This document shows positions 1 through 7,975 of a stretch of DNA of 64,000 nucleotides, piece by piece. The stretch lies in NCBI GenBank assembly GCA_963422565.1, contig OY730228.1, positions 2,790,001 through 2,854,000 on the forward strand, read 5' to 3'. The translations under genes were made by a program, and so were the position numbers. Below the pieces are notes generated by a model. It was not told the origin of the DNA. It searched no databases and was given only the letters and a program-made list of their open reading frames with translations. Within the stretch, counting starts at the first letter, position 1. Each line of letters begins with the position of its first letter. The DNA comes from G963422565 sp963422565. GTDB lineage: Bacteria > Pseudomonadota > Alphaproteobacteria > MPNO01.

Positions 1-1
1 T

Positions 2-568
2 CGGGCGCTGGGCGGCGAGTATGACGTCGCCGTCATCGACCGTATGCTTCCCGAGCTCGACGGGCTCGCGATCGTCGATGCGATGCGCAAGGCCGGACGG
101 CGCACCCCGGTCCTGTTCCTCAGCGCCAAGGGCGAGGTCGCTGACCGGGTCGCCGGGCTCGAAGCGGGCGGCGACGATTACCTCGTCAAGCCCTTCGCCT
201 TCTCCGAGTTGCGCGCGCGGATCGATGCGCTGATCCGCCGCAGCGCCGGAGCCGGAGTTGCGGCGGTGAGGCTCAAGGTCGCCGATCTCGAGATGGATCT
301 GCTCGCGCGCCGGGTTCGTCGGGGCGCCAGCGACATCGACCTCCAGCCCCGCGAATTCAAGCTGCTCGAGGTCCTGATGCGCAACTCGGGTCGGGTGGTG
401 ACGCGGACGATGCTGTTGGAACAGGTCTGGGACTATCACTTCGATCCGCAGACCAACGTCATCGATGTCCATGTTTCCCGGCTCCGGCGCAAGATCGACC
501 ATGGTTTCTCGCCCCCGTTGATCGAGACCGCGCGCAAGGCGGGCTATGTCATCCGGGAACCGCGCTAG
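2..568 (+). CDS. OmpR/PhoB-family response regulator (5' end outside window)
   Basis: The reading frame is open at the left edge, so the N-terminus is missing. What remains is most of a receiver domain, with the phospho-acceptor Asp in VIDRMLPELDG and the conserved Lys in YLVKPFAF. It is followed by a C-terminal winged helix of the OmpR/PhoB type (LQPREFKLLEVLMRNSGRVV, then NVIDVHVSRLRRKID). It is a cytoplasmic DNA-binding regulator phosphorylated by its partner kinase. The histidine kinase gene starts inside its last 23 bases, so the two are translationally coupled. The target genes and signal cannot be told from the sequence. Confidence 0.95.
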   Translation, partial: RALGGEYDVAVIDRMLPELDGLAIVDAMRKAGRRTPVLFLSAKGEVADRVAGLEAGGDDYLVKPFAFSELRARIDALIRRSAGAGVAAVRLKVADLEMDLLARRVRRGASDIDLQPREFKLLEVLMRNSGRVVTRTMLLEQVWDYHFDPQTNVIDVHVSRLRRKIDHGFSPPLIETARKAGYVIREPR

Positions 569-1967
569 GCCGGCCGCCGCGGCCGGTCATTTCGTTCGTC
601 TGCTCCGCACGACGACCTTTCGCGGGGTGTTGATCTATGTCGGGTTGTTCGGGGCCTCGGTCGCGGTTCTACTCGGTTTTCTCTACTGGTCGACCGCCGG
701 GTTCATGGCGCGCCAGACGGATGCCGCGATCGAAGCCGAGATCCGCGGCCTCGAGGAGCAATATGGCGAGCATGGCACGTTGGGCCTGATCCGGGCGCTG
801 GAACGGCGCAGCGCGCGGGCGCGGACCAATCGCGGGCTGTACCTCCTCGCGGACGCCGCCGACCGGCCCATCGTCGGCAATCTCGACGCTTGGCCGCGCG
901 AGCGCCCCGACGCCGGCGGCTGGCTCACCTTTCGCCTCGAATACGCCGATTCGCCCGGTGGGGTCGATTTCGGCCGGGCGCGGACCTTCGCCCTCGGCGG
1001 CGGGCTGCGGCTTCTGGTGGGGCGCGACATCCGCGACCGACAGGAGATCGTCCGGCGGCTGCGCGACTCGCTGGGCTGGGGGCTGGCGCTGACCGTGGCT
1101 CTCGGCCTCGCCGGCGGCGTCCTCGTCAGCCGCTCGATGCTGAGCCGGATCGATGCGATCGGCGCGGCGAGCGGCGAGATCATGGCCGGGGCGCTCGAAC
1201 GGCGGATTCCGCTGCGCGGCACCGGCGACGAGATGGACCGGCTGGCGGCCAATCTGAATGTGATGCTCGACCGCATCGCCCTCCTTGTCACGGGGATGCG
1301 CGAAGTCTCCGACAACATCGCCCATGACCTGCGCAGCCCGCTCGCGCGGCTGCGCGGCCGGCTCGAGCTTGCGCTCGACGGACCGCGCGACCTCGGCGCG
1401 TACCGCGAGGCGATCGAGCGCGCGATCGCCGAAACCGATGCGCTGCTCGCCACGTTCAACTCGCTGCTCGGCATCGCCCGGATCGAGGCCGGCGCGGAAG
1501 CGCCGCGCAGCGCCCGCTTCGATCTCGACGCCCTGCTCGACGACGTGGCCGAGCTCTACGCCCCGCTCGCCGACTCCGCCGGTGCGACCCTGACCCGTGC
1601 GCCGCAGAGTGGCACCGTCATCGAAGGCGACCGCGATCTTGTTTTTCAATGCGTGGCCAATCTGGTGGACAACGCCGTCAAGTTCTCGCCCGCCGGCGGC
1701 GACATCGCGCTGGCGCGTGAGATCGACGCCGAGAGCGGGCAGGTCGATGTCGTCGTCGGGGACCGCGGGCCGGGGATCCCCGACGCGCTCAAGCCGCGGG
1801 TCTTCGAACGCTTCTACCGTATCGAGGCCGCCCGCAACCGGCCCGGGTCGGGGCTGGGGCTGAGCCTCGCCGCGGCGATCGCGCGGCGGCACGGGGGGGA
1901 GCTTCTGCTCCAGGACAACCATCCCGGTCTCCGCGCGGTCCTTCGGATCGGGACCGCAGCCGGGTAA
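546..1967 (+). CDS. Sensor histidine kinase, HAMP type
   Basis: This 473-residue inner-membrane kinase has a first membrane segment at about residues 28-50, a periplasmic sensor region of about 125 residues, a second segment at about 176-197, and a HAMP linker. The dimerisation box has the phospho-acceptor His near residue 260 (NIAHDLRSPLARLRG). The ATP-binding domain has the N box (NLVDNAVKFSP), the G1 box (GDRGPGIPD) and the GSGLGLSL box. It should phosphorylate the response regulator encoded just upstream, whose gene it overlaps by 23 bases. The signal is unknown; such alphaproteobacterial pairs often sense metals or envelope stress, but nothing here decides that. A copy of the dispersed repeat begins 11 bases after the stop. 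Confidence 0.93.
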   Translation: MSSGNRARPAAAAGHFVRLLRTTTFRGVLIYVGLFGASVAVLLGFLYWSTAGFMARQTDAAIEAEIRGLEEQYGEHGTLGLIRALERRSARARTNRGLYLLADAADRPIVGNLDAWPRERPDAGGWLTFRLEYADSPGGVDFGRARTFALGGGLRLLVGRDIRDRQEIVRRLRDSLGWGLALTVALGLAGGVLVSRSMLSRIDAIGAASGEIMAGALERRIPLRGTGDEMDRLAANLNVMLDRIALLVTGMREVSDNIAHDLRSPLARLRGRLELALDGPRDLGAYREAIERAIAETDALLATFNSLLGIARIEAGAEAPRSARFDLDALLDDVAELYAPLADSAGATLTRAPQSGTVIEGDRDLVFQCVANLVDNAVKFSPAGGDIALAREIDAESGQVDVVVGDRGPGIPDALKPRVFERFYRIEAARNRPGSGLGLSLAAAIARRHGGELLLQDNHPGLRAVLRIGTAAG

Positions 1968-1977
1968 GCCAGGAGAT

Positions 1978-2160
1978 CCATAAGCGTCGACTTGTTTGGC
2001 ATGTCTGGATAAAGCGTTCGGCGACCGGCGTTGCGATGCGTCTCCGGGCGACCCGGTCGCGCATGAACCCGAAGCCCGGCCCCATCGCCGTCGTCGCGTC
2101 GAACGCTCCGACCCGGAACCCGCCGTCGGGCGACACCGGGGCGCGAGCCGTTCCGTTGGG
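1978..2160 (+). repeat. Dispersed intergenic repeat, copy D (type 2 tail)
   Basis: The core, ATAAGCGTCGACTTGTTTGG at about 1980-2000, starts right after the kinase stop codon. Its tail (about 2010-2160) matches the minus-strand element at 60152-60299 and a fragment at 39313-39372, for example in the shared CGCCGTCGTCGCGTCGAAC. It points in the same direction as the gene it follows. It fills most of the 281-base gap between the kinase and the polyferredoxin gene. No coding function is evident. Confidence 0.6.
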
Positions 2161-2237
2161 CATGCGCCGAACCCGGACGCCCGGTTCCGCGCCGCCGACG
2201 AATGCGGTACGCTGCCCCTCCGGTGCCCGGCGGCGGG

Positions 2238-2251
2238 AAGGAGGAGTTTTG
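2238..2251 (+). promoter_or_regulatory. Shine-Dalgarno site defining a TTG start
   Basis: AAGGAGG (2238-2244) lies four bases before TTG at 2249-2251. The open frame extends upstream to 2036, but the upstream part is low-complexity and overlaps the repeat copy. The conserved protein begins ARTLLLCDC, so this TTG is taken as the real start. Confidence 0.7.
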
Positions 2252-4225
2252 GCCAGGACTTTGCTCCTATGCGACTGCGCGAACAGCCAGGCGATCGATC
2301 GAGCGCGGATCGAGGCCGGCGCCGGGGTCGTCTGCTCGCGCGTCCATAGCGCGCTCTGCACGACCGAGATCGACGCCGCCGCCCGGGCCATCGCCGAGGG
2401 CGCTCCGATCGTCGCCTGTCGCCAGGAGAGCGCCCGTTTCGCGGCGCTCGCCGACGAGATGGGTGCCCCTACCCCCGGCTTCGTCGATCTCCGCGACCGG
2501 GCCGGCTGGTCGGACGAGGCCGGCACGGCCGGCGCGAAACAGGCCGCGCTCGCCGCCGAGGCGCTGTTGCCCGCCGCCGAGACGCGGACCGTCGATGTGG
2601 TCTCCGAGGGACGCTGCCTGATCCTGGGCAGGGGGGCCGTGGCGTTGCCGGCGGCGGCCGCGCTGGCCGATCCGCTGGCGGTCACGGTGCTGCTCTCCGA
2701 CATTCCCGACGATCTCCCGGTCGACCGCCGCTTCGAGGTGACCGCGGGCGTCGTCGCCGCCGCGCAGGGGGCGCTCGGCGGCTTTCGGCTGTGCATCGAC
2801 CGCCTGCGCCGGCTCGAACCCGGGGGGCGGGGCGCGTTCGCGCTCTCGGCGCCGCGCGACGGGGCGGAGACCGAATGCGACCTGATCCTGGATCTGACCG
2901 GGGCGCCGCCGCTGTTCCCCGCGCACGCGGCGCGCGAGGGCTATCTGCGGGCCGATCCGGGGCGTTCCGACGCCGTCGCCGCCGCGGTGTTCGAGGCCGG
3001 ACAGTCGGTGGGCACGTTCGAGAAGCCGCTCTATGTCCGCCTCGAAGAGGCGCTCTGCGCGCATTCCAGGGCCGGACAGACGGGCTGTACCAAATGCCTG
3101 GACGCCTGCCCGACGAGCGCCATCGCCCCCGCCGGGGATCATGTGGCGATCGACCCGATGGTCTGCGCCGGCTGCGGCGCCTGCGCGGCGCTCTGCCCGT
3201 CGGGCGCGATCGCCTATGACGCGCCGTCGTCCGGGGCGCTGTTCCGCAGGCTGGAGACCCTGGCCGCCGCCTATCGCAGGGCCGGCGGCGGGGCGCCCCG
3301 GCTGTTGGTCGTCGACACCGGTTTCGGCGCCGAGATGGTGGCGCTGTCGGCCCGCTTCGGCCGTGGTCTGCCCGCCGACGTCATCCCGTTCGAGCTTGCC
3401 TCGCTCGGCCATTTCGGTCATGCCGAGATGCTGACCGCCCTTGCCGTCGGCTTCGCCGCGGTCGACATTCTGCTGCCGCCGCGCCCGGCGGGTGAGTTGC
3501 GCGGCGTGTTCGAGCGCGAGGCTGCACTGGCCTTGGCGATGGGCGGTGCGGCGCGGCTGCGGCTGCTCGAGCCGGGCGACCCGGACGCGCTGACCGACGC
3601 GCTCTACGATGTCGGCGACGATGGCGGGCGGTGCGCCGCCGAACCGGTGCTGCCGCTGGGCGCGCGCCGCCAGGCGGCGCGGCTTGCGGCGAAAGCGCTC
3701 AACCCGGATGCGGACGCGCCGCTCCCGCTGCCCGAGGCCGCGCCCTACGGGGCCGTATCGGTGGACGGCGAGGCCTGCACGCTCTGCCTCGCCTGCGCCT
3801 CGCTCTGCCCGTCCGGGGCACTCACCGACAACCCCGACAAGCCGCAGCTCCGCTTCCAGGAGGACGCCTGCCTGCAATGCGGCCTCTGCCGGCGGATCTG
3901 CCCGGAGGATGCGGTCACCCTCCTGCCGCGCCTGGACCTGTCGGACGCGGCGTTCGCCCAGCGGGTGCTCAACGAGGAGGAGCCCTTCGCGTGCATCTCC
4001 TGCGGCAAGCCGTTCGGGGTCAAGTCCACCGTCGAGCGAATCGCCGCGCAGCTCGCCGGCAAACATTCGATGTTCGCCAGCCCGGAGGCGGCGCGGATGA
4101 TCCGCATGTGCGACGACTGCCGGGTCCGCGCCCAACACCATTCCGAAGGCAGCCCGTTCGCCGCCGGCGAGCGGCCGCGCGTGCGGACCAGCGAGGACTA
4201 TTTCCGGGATCGCAAGCTTCACTGA
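2249..4225 (+). CDS. Polyferredoxin-like protein with four [4Fe-4S] motifs
   Basis: This is a 658-residue cytoplasmic redox protein. Four ferredoxin-type cysteine motifs are visible: CTKCLDACP near residue 280, CAGCGACAALCP near 306, CTLCLACASLCP near 510 and CLQCGLCRRICP near 541. There are further Cys pairs near the C-terminus (CISCGKPF and MCDDCRV). The family is common in alphaproteobacteria next to formate dehydrogenase genes, where it is thought to carry electrons or assist maturation; that role is inference here. The TTG start is set by a strong ribosome-binding site. Its last seven bases overlap the end of the convergent cytochrome gene. Confidence 0.88.
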   Translation: MARTLLLCDCANSQAIDRARIEAGAGVVCSRVHSALCTTEIDAAARAIAEGAPIVACRQESARFAALADEMGAPTPGFVDLRDRAGWSDEAGTAGAKQAALAAEALLPAAETRTVDVVSEGRCLILGRGAVALPAAAALADPLAVTVLLSDIPDDLPVDRRFEVTAGVVAAAQGALGGFRLCIDRLRRLEPGGRGAFALSAPRDGAETECDLILDLTGAPPLFPAHAAREGYLRADPGRSDAVAAAVFEAGQSVGTFEKPLYVRLEEALCAHSRAGQTGCTKCLDACPTSAIAPAGDHVAIDPMVCAGCGACAALCPSGAIAYDAPSSGALFRRLETLAAAYRRAGGGAPRLLVVDTGFGAEMVALSARFGRGLPADVIPFELASLGHFGHAEMLTALAVGFAAVDILLPPRPAGELRGVFEREAALALAMGGAARLRLLEPGDPDALTDALYDVGDDGGRCAAEPVLPLGARRQAARLAAKALNPDADAPLPLPEAAPYGAVSVDGEACTLCLACASLCPSGALTDNPDKPQLRFQEDACLQCGLCRRICPEDAVTLLPRLDLSDAAFAQRVLNEEEPFACISCGKPFGVKSTVERIAAQLAGKHSMFASPEAARMIRMCDDCRVRAQHHSEGSPFAAGERPRVRTSEDYFRDRKLH

Positions 4226-5001
4226 TTCCGAATCGGGGCGCCGAGATCCGCCGGCCGCACCGCCGCCGCGAAGGCGAGGATCGCGTCCAGCTCCTCGAGG
4301 GTGATCCGCATCGGCACGATCGGCGGTGGCCGGGCGTCGTCGAACGGCTCGGTGACGCCGGCGACCTGGGTGAAAGATGGGTGCGGGTTGAGCAGATAGA
4401 AGCCGCGGAACCGGAGCTCCCAGTCCTCCAGCGTCCGGAGCATCCGGAAGGACGGCGTCGAGCCCAGCCCGCCCATCCGGTTGGCGGCGCCGATCACATG
4501 GCAGCGGCCGCAATGAAGCCGGGCCAGCCGGGCGCCGTGCGTCCGATCGCCGGAGAAGCTGGGCGGGGCCGCCTCCGCCTCCCGCCCGGCGACCGCGGCG
4601 TAGCGCCGGTCGCCGCCCGGCGCGAAGGCCTCGATCGTCCGCCGGCCGACATCGGAGGCGAGCCAGTCCCGGAAGCGCCGGGCGTCATCGCCGCGCGGCG
4701 CGCCCGCCTCCCCCTCGCTGACGCGGCACAGATAGAGCAGACCGTCCGCTTCGAACACCGCACGGCCGGTTCCGAGAGCCGTCTGCGGCCCGAGGAGCAC
4801 ATCGGCCGCGCTCGCCTCGGTCAGCCCGATCGTCGCGATCCGTACGCCGGTCTTGAGAGAGAAGCGCGGCAGCAGATATTTCAGGAACCCGCTCGCGGCG
4901 AGGTCGGGGCTGGCCGCGAGGGTGATCCGGCGTTCCTCGGCCGCCGCCGTCTGCACCGCGAAGAGAACGCAGAACGCCGCCGCTGCGCGCCGAACAGGCA
5001 T
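4219..5001 (-). CDS. Hybrid periplasmic protein: oxyanion-binding-like domain plus cytochrome c
   Basis: This 260-residue protein has a signal peptide (MPVRRAAAAFCVLFAVQTAAA). Residues about 22-140 resemble a shortened tungstate/molybdate-binding protein: ITLAASPDLAASGFLKYLLP with a Gly-rich ADVLLGPQTALGTG segment. A single heme c site, CGRCH, follows at residues 164-168, then a cytochrome c tail with a possible axial Met in VPMRITLEEL. It is probably a periplasmic monoheme electron carrier. The start is ATG 5001, preceded by GGGGAGG. It converges on and overlaps the polyferredoxin gene. The heme site is certain; the binding-domain assignment is pattern recognition only. Confidence 0.8.
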   Translation of the reverse strand: MPVRRAAAAFCVLFAVQTAAAEERRITLAASPDLAASGFLKYLLPRFSLKTGVRIATIGLTEASAADVLLGPQTALGTGRAVFEADGLLYLCRVSEGEAGAPRGDDARRFRDWLASDVGRRTIEAFAPGGDRRYAAVAGREAEAAPPSFSGDRTHGARLARLHCGRCHVIGAANRMGGLGSTPSFRMLRTLEDWELRFRGFYLLNPHPSFTQVAGVTEPFDDARPPPIVPMRITLEELDAILAFAAAVRPADLGAPIRNQ

Positions 5002-5104
5002 CCAAGGCCTCCCCTCGCCGCCTGCCCCCATCGGACTCGGCCGCGAGTCTGGGTTAGAATTGACGCGCCGGCAAGCGGCGCGTGGCGGCAGCGAGGGCAG
5101 GACC

Positions 5105-5317
5105 ATGAGCGACGATATCGACGACTTCAACATGAGCATGCGCAAGTTCCTGAAGCAGCTGGGGGTGACCTCGCAGCAGGCGATCGAGCGGGCGGTGCGC
5201 GAGGCGGGGTCGGGCAGGACTGCGGGCCGCGCCTTCGCCGTTCGGGCGGTGTTGACGATCGACGAGCTCGGGCTGACCCATACGGTGGAGGGCCGGATCG
5301 GCGGAAAGGGCGCATGA
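5105..5317 (+). CDS. DUF6494 family small protein
   Basis: This 70-residue acidic/basic protein (MSDDIDDFNMSMRKFLKQLG, then VTSQQAIERAVREA) has no membrane segment. It is recognised as the small family found directly upstream of Mrp in alphaproteobacteria; its biochemical function is unknown. Its stop overlaps the ATG of mrp (ATGA), so translation is coupled. It is the first gene of a four-gene, end-overlapping set (DUF6494, Mrp, ligase-like, DUF6505). A longer in-frame ORF begins at 4853, but ATG 5105, with GAGGGCAGG upstream, fits the family length. Confidence 0.82.
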   Translation: MSDDIDDFNMSMRKFLKQLGVTSQQAIERAVREAGSGRTAGRAFAVRAVLTIDELGLTHTVEGRIGGKGA

Positions 5318-6381
5318 CCGCGGCGCGCGCGGATGTCCTGGCCGCGCTGAAGGGCGTCGTCGACCCGGCGAGCGGCCAGGACCTCGTCGCCGCCGGGCTG
5401 GTGCGGGCGCTGACGGTCGAGGACGGCGCGGTGCGCTTCGTCCTCGAGATCGACGCGTCCCGGGCGAAGGCGATGGAACCGGCCCGCGCGGCGGCCGAGG
5501 CCGCCGTCAAGGCGCTCGCCGGGGTCGAGACGGTCTCCGCCGTCATGACCGCGCAGCGGGCGCCGCCGCCGCTGCCGGAGTTGGGGGCCGGACGCCAGGC
5601 CGCGGCGCAGGGTCCGGCGAAGATCCCCGGCATCGACCGGATCATCGCCATCGCCTCGGGCAAGGGCGGGGTCGGCAAATCCACCGTCGCCGCCAATCTC
5701 GCCGCCGCGTTCGCCGCCGAAGGTCGACGCACCGGCCTGCTCGACGCCGACGTCTACGGCCCCTCGCAGCCGCGCATGCTCGGCGTCTCGGGGCGCCCCG
5801 CATCGCCCGACGGAAAGACCATCCTGCCGATGCGCAATCACGGCGTCACCATGATGTCGATCGGCCTGATGACCCGAGATGACGAAGCCGTCGTCTGGCG
5901 CGGCCCGATGCTGATGGGCGCGCTGCAGCAGATGATGCGCCAGGTGCAATGGGGCGCGCTCGACATATTGGTGGTCGATCTGCCGCCGGGGACGGGCGAT
6001 GTGCAGATGACCCTGACCCAGACGGCCGAGGTGACCGGCGCCGTCATCGTCTCGACCCCCCAGGACGTGGCGCTGATAGATGCCTGCAAGGGGGTCGACA
6101 TGTTCCGCAAGATGTCGACGCCGATCCTCGGCATGATCGAGAACATGTCGACCTATGCGTGCCGGAATTGCGGGCATGAAGAGCCCTTGTTCGGCAGCGG
6201 CGGCGTTCGCGCGGCCGCGGAACGGTTGGGGGTGCCGCTGCTAGCCGAAATCCCGCTGGATCCGGACATCCGGGTGACCGCCGACGGCGGCGCGCCGATC
6301 GTCGTCTCCAAGCCGTCCTCGCCGCGCGCCGAGGTGTTCCGCCGCCTCGCGCGGACCCTTATCGCGGACGGGAAGGCGTGA
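5314..6381 (+). CDS. mrp: Mrp/NBP35 family iron-sulfur carrier P-loop ATPase
   Basis: This is a 355-residue cytoplasmic protein. An N-terminal MIP18-like domain (residues 1-80, LAALKGVVDPASGQDLV) is followed by the deviant Walker A motif GKGGVGKST near residue 116. The dimer-bridging cysteine pair CRNCG, near residue 283, binds the transferable [4Fe-4S] cluster. Mrp/ApbC proteins deliver clusters to apo-enzymes. The context (polyferredoxin, tungstate uptake, DUF6494, DUF6505) suggests this copy may serve a specific iron-sulfur oxidoreductase rather than general housekeeping. It overlaps both neighbours by four bases or fewer. Confidence 0.95.
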   Translation: MTAARADVLAALKGVVDPASGQDLVAAGLVRALTVEDGAVRFVLEIDASRAKAMEPARAAAEAAVKALAGVETVSAVMTAQRAPPPLPELGAGRQAAAQGPAKIPGIDRIIAIASGKGGVGKSTVAANLAAAFAAEGRRTGLLDADVYGPSQPRMLGVSGRPASPDGKTILPMRNHGVTMMSIGLMTRDDEAVVWRGPMLMGALQQMMRQVQWGALDILVVDLPPGTGDVQMTLTQTAEVTGAVIVSTPQDVALIDACKGVDMFRKMSTPILGMIENMSTYACRNCGHEEPLFGSGGVRAAAERLGVPLLAEIPLDPDIRVTADGGAPIVVSKPSSPRAEVFRRLARTLIADGKA

Positions 6382-7118
6382 CCCGGGACGAGACGATCCT
6401 CCGCTTCCCGCCCCTCTTCACGGGGTTGCGGGTCGCGAACGGCATCGACCCCTACGCCAAGGCCCGCGCCCGTGCGGCGCTCGGCTGCGATGCCGGGTTG
6501 ATCGTCCATGCCGAGGCCGTCGACAGGCTGGCGGCGGCGATCGTCTTCGCCCCCGAGGTCTCCCTCGAGGAGGCGATGGTCATGCTGCCGGCCTGCGGAA
6601 TCGGCTTCCAGAACGCGCTGGGCGCGCTCGCCCCGCCGGAGGTCGCGGTCCATCTGACCTGGGACGGCGGCATTCTCGTCAACGAGGCGGCCTGCGGGCG
6701 GCTACGCGCAGCCGCCGCCACGGCCGACCCGGAGGCCCGGCCCGACTGGCTGGTCGTCGGCCTCGATCTGGCGCTCGCCCCGGAAGATCCGGATGCGCCC
6801 GGGGCCGCGCCCGACCGGACGTCGCTGTTCGAGGAAGGCTGCGTCGACGTCTCGCCGCTCCGTCTGCTGGAGAGCTGGTCGCGCCATACCCTGGTCTGGA
6901 TCAACCGCTGGTCCGAGGAGGGCGCCGGGCCGCTGCATGCGGAATGGCGCGGGCTCGCGCACGACATGGGCGAGGAGATCGCGCTGACCTGCCGGGGCGA
7001 GCGCCTCGCCGGTACCTTCGTCGGCATCGACGAACGCTTCGGCCTGCTTCTGCGCGGCGCCGGCGGCACCAGGCTGGTGCCGTTGAGCGCCCTGCTGGAC
7101 CGGGAGCACGAATCGTGA
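6378..7118 (+). CDS. Biotin/lipoate-protein ligase-like protein (DUF4444 C-terminus)
   Basis: This 246-residue cytoplasmic protein starts at GTG 6378, overlapping the mrp stop. The N-terminal two thirds resemble the catalytic fold of lipoate/biotin ligases (VHLTWDGGILVNEAACGRL corresponds to the WPDG..VNG..G region). The last 60 residues look like the SH3-like cap of the family (LAGTFVGIDERFGLLL). The lysine normally found after the WPDG-like motif is absent, so it may bind a ligand or acyl group without canonical ligase activity. It is tightly coupled to DUF6505 (GTGA overlap). Confidence 0.75.
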   Translation: MTRDETILRFPPLFTGLRVANGIDPYAKARARAALGCDAGLIVHAEAVDRLAAAIVFAPEVSLEEAMVMLPACGIGFQNALGALAPPEVAVHLTWDGGILVNEAACGRLRAAAATADPEARPDWLVVGLDLALAPEDPDAPGAAPDRTSLFEEGCVDVSPLRLLESWSRHTLVWINRWSEEGAGPLHAEWRGLAHDMGEEIALTCRGERLAGTFVGIDERFGLLLRGAGGTRLVPLSALLDREHES

Positions 7119-7600
7119 AGCTCGCGCGGGCGATCCATTTCGACGAAAGCGACATGCGCGTCTTCTACAGCCCCGCACGCACCGGCGAGTGGTGCATCTC
7201 CGGCGGCTTCGAGTTCTCCAATTGGACCGCGGCCGACCTGACTGGCAAGGCCCGCCAGGCGTTCGCGAACGCCTGGCTGGGCGTCGAGACCTTCGGGCGC
7301 GTCACCTTTGTCGCGGTCACGCCGATCGAGCCGCAGGAGCTAGACGCCCTCGCTCGGCGTCTCGCGGAGCACTTCGTGGACGTCTACGGCGCGCCCGAGA
7401 TCGAGGCCGCGCTTGGCGTCGCGCGCGAGGAGATGGGTCAGATGGCCGCGCTCTGCGATGACCACCGGACGAACACGCTGCTGACCGTCTCGCGCGAGCT
7501 CGCCGAGGCCGGGGTCCGGGAGAGCTTCCGGGTCATCCAGGCGCAGGACGCGGGGCTTGAGCAGTTCGCGATCCACGGCGATATCGACGCCATCGGCTGA
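7115..7600 (+). CDS. DUF6505 family protein
   Basis: This is a 161-residue soluble protein starting at GTG 7115 inside the stop of the preceding gene. It shows a mixed alpha/beta pattern without cysteine clusters, signal peptide or membrane segment. Features include WCISGGFEFSNWTAADLTGK and a C-terminal helix QAQDAGLEQFAIHGDIDAIG. It is recognised as the uncharacterised family that accompanies the ligase-like gene and Mrp in alphaproteobacteria. No function can be assigned. It ends the operon; the next 375 bases are non-coding. Confidence 0.75.
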   Translation: MKLARAIHFDESDMRVFYSPARTGEWCISGGFEFSNWTAADLTGKARQAFANAWLGVETFGRVTFVAVTPIEPQELDALARRLAEHFVDVYGAPEIEAALGVAREEMGQMAALCDDHRTNTLLTVSRELAEAGVRESFRVIQAQDAGLEQFAIHGDIDAIG

Positions 7601-7666
7601 ACGCCGGGCGGGCAGTGCCGTCCCGGAACCCGACGTCGGACGACAAGGGTCCCTCCGCCCCCCCGG

Positions 7667-7742
7667 CCCTCTTCCTCAACGGGGGAGGGAGTAGGAGAGG
7701 GCGCGCGTGCTCCCGCCTCTCGAGGGAGAAGGGCGGGGCGGG
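7667..7742. repeat. CTCGAG-centred palindromic intergenic repeat
   Basis: CTCCCGCCTCTCGAGGGAGA, with flanking GGGGGAGGGAG runs, forms an imperfect palindrome. It resembles the two CTCGAG palindromes at 10845-10915, suggesting a short interspersed GC-rich palindrome family. Confidence 0.45.
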
Positions 7743-7789
7743 GGATGCCTTCGGCCCAGCCCGGCATGAAGCGGCAGCGCCCGCAGCAG

Positions 7790-7952
7790 CTTCTCCACCG
7801 AAACGCTTCCGTCTCGCGCCGACCCCGCCACCCGGCGGGTAGAAACGACATCGAATTGTCCCGATTCTCGGCCATTTCTCCCGAATCGCGTAGCCGCGAC
7901 CGGACAGAACGTCCAGAACTCCAAAACAGGTCGACGCTTGTGGGCCGTCTGG
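7790..7952 (-). repeat. Dispersed intergenic repeat, copy B (type 1 tail)
   Basis: Read on the minus strand, the core ACAAGCGTCGACCTGTTTTG (7925-7944) begins about 35 bases after the stop of the coiled-coil gene. The tail includes CGATTCGGGAGAAATGGCC and TTCGATGTCGTTTCTACC, which align with copy A at 21005-21160 over roughly 120 bases. Confidence 0.6.
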
Positions 7953-7975
7953 GGCGCCCGGCGTCGGCGGGCGGG

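Larger units (their letters stand above)
7601..7975. other. Non-coding gap with repeats
   Basis: No gene is supported in this 375-base stretch. It holds a G/C-rich palindromic segment centred on CTCGAG (7667-7742) and a copy of the dispersed repeat (7790-7952). ORFs drawn across it on either strand have low-complexity Arg/Pro/Ser composition and are shadows. Confidence 0.7.

Noticed and set aside
4853..5104. N-terminal extension of the DUF6494 ORF
   Set aside because: It overlaps the start and upstream region of the divergent cytochrome gene and exceeds the family length; ATG 5105 has a good ribosome-binding site.
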